DNA from: Chitinophagaceae bacterium
GTDB taxonomy: Bacteria; Bacteroidota; Bacteroidia; Chitinophagales; Chitinophagaceae
Direction of reading: 5' to 3'
DNA length: 5,054 nt
Assembly (NCBI GenBank): GCA_014379785.1
Contig: JACMLD010000394.1
Location: forward strand, 1 to 5,054
Shown here: one piece after another, positions 3,630 to 5,054 of the stretch
Layout: each line of letters starts with the position of its first letter
Position numbering within the stretch: the stretch's first letter is position 1
The notes under the pieces: generated by a model
Seen by the model: the letters and a program-made list of their open reading frames with translations, nothing else
Told to the model about the DNA's origin: nothing
Databases searched by the model: none
Made by a program: the position numbers and the translations under genes

Positions 3630-5054
3630 TTCACTTTTGACATCAAGCATTCCAATAATCGACGTTTTTGCCGGTCCAGGTGGCTTGGGAGAAGGTTTTT
3701 CGGCTCTCGGACGTAAAGCAGGAAAGCCGTATTTCAAGATCGGAGTGTCTGTCGAGAAGGAGGCTTCAGCGCACAGTACACTGGAGTTAAGGAGCTTTTA
3801 CAGACAATTTCCGTATGGTGAAGTTCCTGAAGACTATTACTCTTTTTTGAGAGGTGATATTTCACGGGATGAACTATTCAAGCGACACCCTGCTGAGGCA
3901 TTGGCTGCAAAAGATGAAGCATGGCTTGATGCTTTGGGCAGTGGACCAGTATTTGATGCCAAACTTGACGAGAGAATTTCCAGCGTAATTGCCGGCCATG
4001 ACAAATGGATTCTTATTGGCGGGCCGCCTTGTCAGGCGTATTCAGTAATCGGGCGTTCAAGAAACATTGGAATCAAAGACTATAAGATAGAGGACGACTC
4101 TCGTAGTTACCTTTATATTGAATACCTGCGGATTATTGCAAAACACCAACCGCCTGTATTTGTGATGGAAAATGTCAAAGGAATACTTTCATCAAAGGTA
4201 CAAGGTAAGTCCGTATTCGATAGTATCCTTGCCGATCTGCAAAATCCTGCTTCTGTTTTCTCCGGCTTTGAAAACGAGACGTCGTTCAAGTACAAGATTT
4301 TCTCTCTGGTAAAACCACCTGAAGAGTCAGGTACAAGCCACCTTCCCGAAGATTATATCGTTAAATGTGAGCGTTATGGTATTCCACAGGCACGACACAG
4401 GGTCATTTTGTTGGGAATACGTGAGGATTTAGCTTCCGTTATGCCAGAAACCATACAGGCCAAAGACCAGGTCTGTACCGAGTCGGTTCTGAATGGTTTA
4501 CCAGCGTTGCGCAGTGGGCTTTCAAGGGAAGCTGATAGTCAAGAGCTATGGCTACAGAGGTTTGCAGGTATTGCGGATCAGCAATGGGTAAAAGATTCGG
4601 CTGAAAAATATGGCCATGATTTTCATGGGCGCCTCATGGCTGCACTGAGTTCGCCGATTCATTCACTCCATGACAGGGGTGATGATAGGTTTGTTCGCTA
4701 CGAGCCTACCGTCAGAGATGAGTTGAAATGGTGGTATCTGGATCTACGGATGGGTGGAGTTTGCAACCATTCAACTCGTGGACATATTTTCAATGATCTA
4801 CAACGTTATCTGTTTGCTTCCTGTTATGCACAAACTACTGTTTCTCCAGGACTTCGGGATTATCCGCCTGAATTACTTCCAAATCACAAAAATGCAACTT
4901 CCGGACATTTTAATGATCGGTTTCGCGTTCAGGCTTTTGGCCGGCCTTCCTCGACGATTACCAGTCACATCTCAAAAGACGGCCATTATTATATACACCC
5001 GGATCCCCGCCAGTGCCGGAGTTTGACGGTTCGCGAAGCCGCACGCCTTCAGAC
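3619..5054 (+). CDS. DNA cytosine-5 methyltransferase, long form (3' end outside window)
   Basis: 478 codons are visible, open to the right edge. It transfers a methyl group from S-adenosylmethionine to C5 of cytosine in a specific DNA site. Motifs appear in order: I, DVFAGPGGLGEGF (residues 15-27); motif II acid E46; IV, GGPPCQAYS (134-142) with catalytic C138; VI, VMENV (182-186); VIII, QARHRV (257-262); a long target recognition region (about 290-440) with NHSTRGH and DRFRVQ; and the start of IX, REAARLQ (472-478). Motif X must lie beyond the edge. Motifs I and IV are ~120 residues apart, much more than in small enzymes such as M.HhaI, so it belongs to a longer subfamily and is clearly different from the two remnants to its left. 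I chose GTG 3619, which overlaps the upstream gene by 11 bases; TTG at 3613 or 3637 are alternatives, and no in-frame ATG or strong ribosome binding site precedes motif I, which suggests translational coupling. No restriction partner is visible. Confidence 0.95.
   Translation, partial: MDVNSLLTSSIPIIDVFAGPGGLGEGFSALGRKAGKPYFKIGVSVEKEASAHSTLELRSFYRQFPYGEVPEDYYSFLRGDISRDELFKRHPAEALAAKDEAWLDALGSGPVFDAKLDERISSVIAGHDKWILIGGPPCQAYSVIGRSRNIGIKDYKIEDDSRSYLYIEYLRIIAKHQPPVFVMENVKGILSSKVQGKSVFDSILADLQNPASVFSGFENETSFKYKIFSLVKPPEESGTSHLPEDYIVKCERYGIPQARHRVILLGIREDLASVMPETIQAKDQVCTESVLNGLPALRSGLSREADSQELWLQRFAGIADQQWVKDSAEKYGHDFHGRLMAALSSPIHSLHDRGDDRFVRYEPTVRDELKWWYLDLRMGGVCNHSTRGHIFNDLQRYLFASCYAQTTVSPGLRDYPPELLPNHKNATSGHFNDRFRVQAFGRPSSTITSHISKDGHYYIHPDPRQCRSLTVREAARLQ

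Noticed and set aside
4754..5026. A 90-codon plus-strand frame and a minus-strand frame at 4113-4295.
   Set aside because: Both lie inside the methyltransferase gene in other frames, which carries conserved motifs throughout, and have no ribosome binding site.
1..5054. CRISPR array, tRNA, rRNA or complete insertion sequence.
   Set aside because: No regularly spaced short repeats, no cloverleaf-like segment, no rRNA signature and no transposase with terminal inverted repeats were found on reading both strands.

Overview
The window looks like an accessory (defence-island) stretch of a Gram-negative-type bacterial chromosome or integrative element. It has intermediate base composition, good Shine-Dalgarno sites, small intergenic gaps, several broken genes and dispersed repeats. 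The host cannot be named from the sequence. A proteobacterial or Desulfobacterota-like host would fit the protein types, but this is only an impression. Every gene with an intact reading frame lies on the + strand.

Layout. Positions 1-84 hold the first ~27 codons of a broken vsr (very-short-patch mismatch endonuclease) gene. It runs into repeat element A (about 107-310), a rho-independent terminator (342-380), and the 5' part of a broken C5 cytosine methyltransferase gene (dcm-like copy 1, 495-749, motif I only). A spacer with a long imperfect hairpin (840-890) precedes a PIN-domain ribonuclease gene (933-1427) and an overlapping small partner gene, probably its antitoxin (1414-1620). A short repeat element B (about 1672-1740) then precedes a complete YhcG/DUF1016 PD-(D/E)XK nuclease gene (1771-2790). 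Element C (about 2842-2986), a second copy of the terminator (3017-3055) and a second dcm-like remnant (3102-3302, motif IV but no motif I) follow. The right third is a two-gene unit: an unrecognised 102-residue protein (3321-3629) that overlaps by 11 bases a different, long C5 cytosine methyltransferase (3619 to beyond the right edge), intact as far as it is visible.

How it fits together. The left two thirds are the debris of one or more vsr-dcm restriction-modification loci. The element-terminator-dcm block occurs twice (around 107-741 and 2842-3278), and the toxin-antitoxin pair and YhcG nuclease lie between the two copies. All three repeat elements have the same orientation, and each sits just 5' of a defence-type gene or remnant, as expected if homologous recombination between them has shuffled modules. 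No restriction enzyme partner for the intact methyltransferase is inside the window; it may lie to the right. The parts most worth a second look are the repeat elements with their conserved reading frame, the small protein coupled to the methyltransferase, the G8 tract in the toxin leader, and the twin palindromes inside the YhcG gene.
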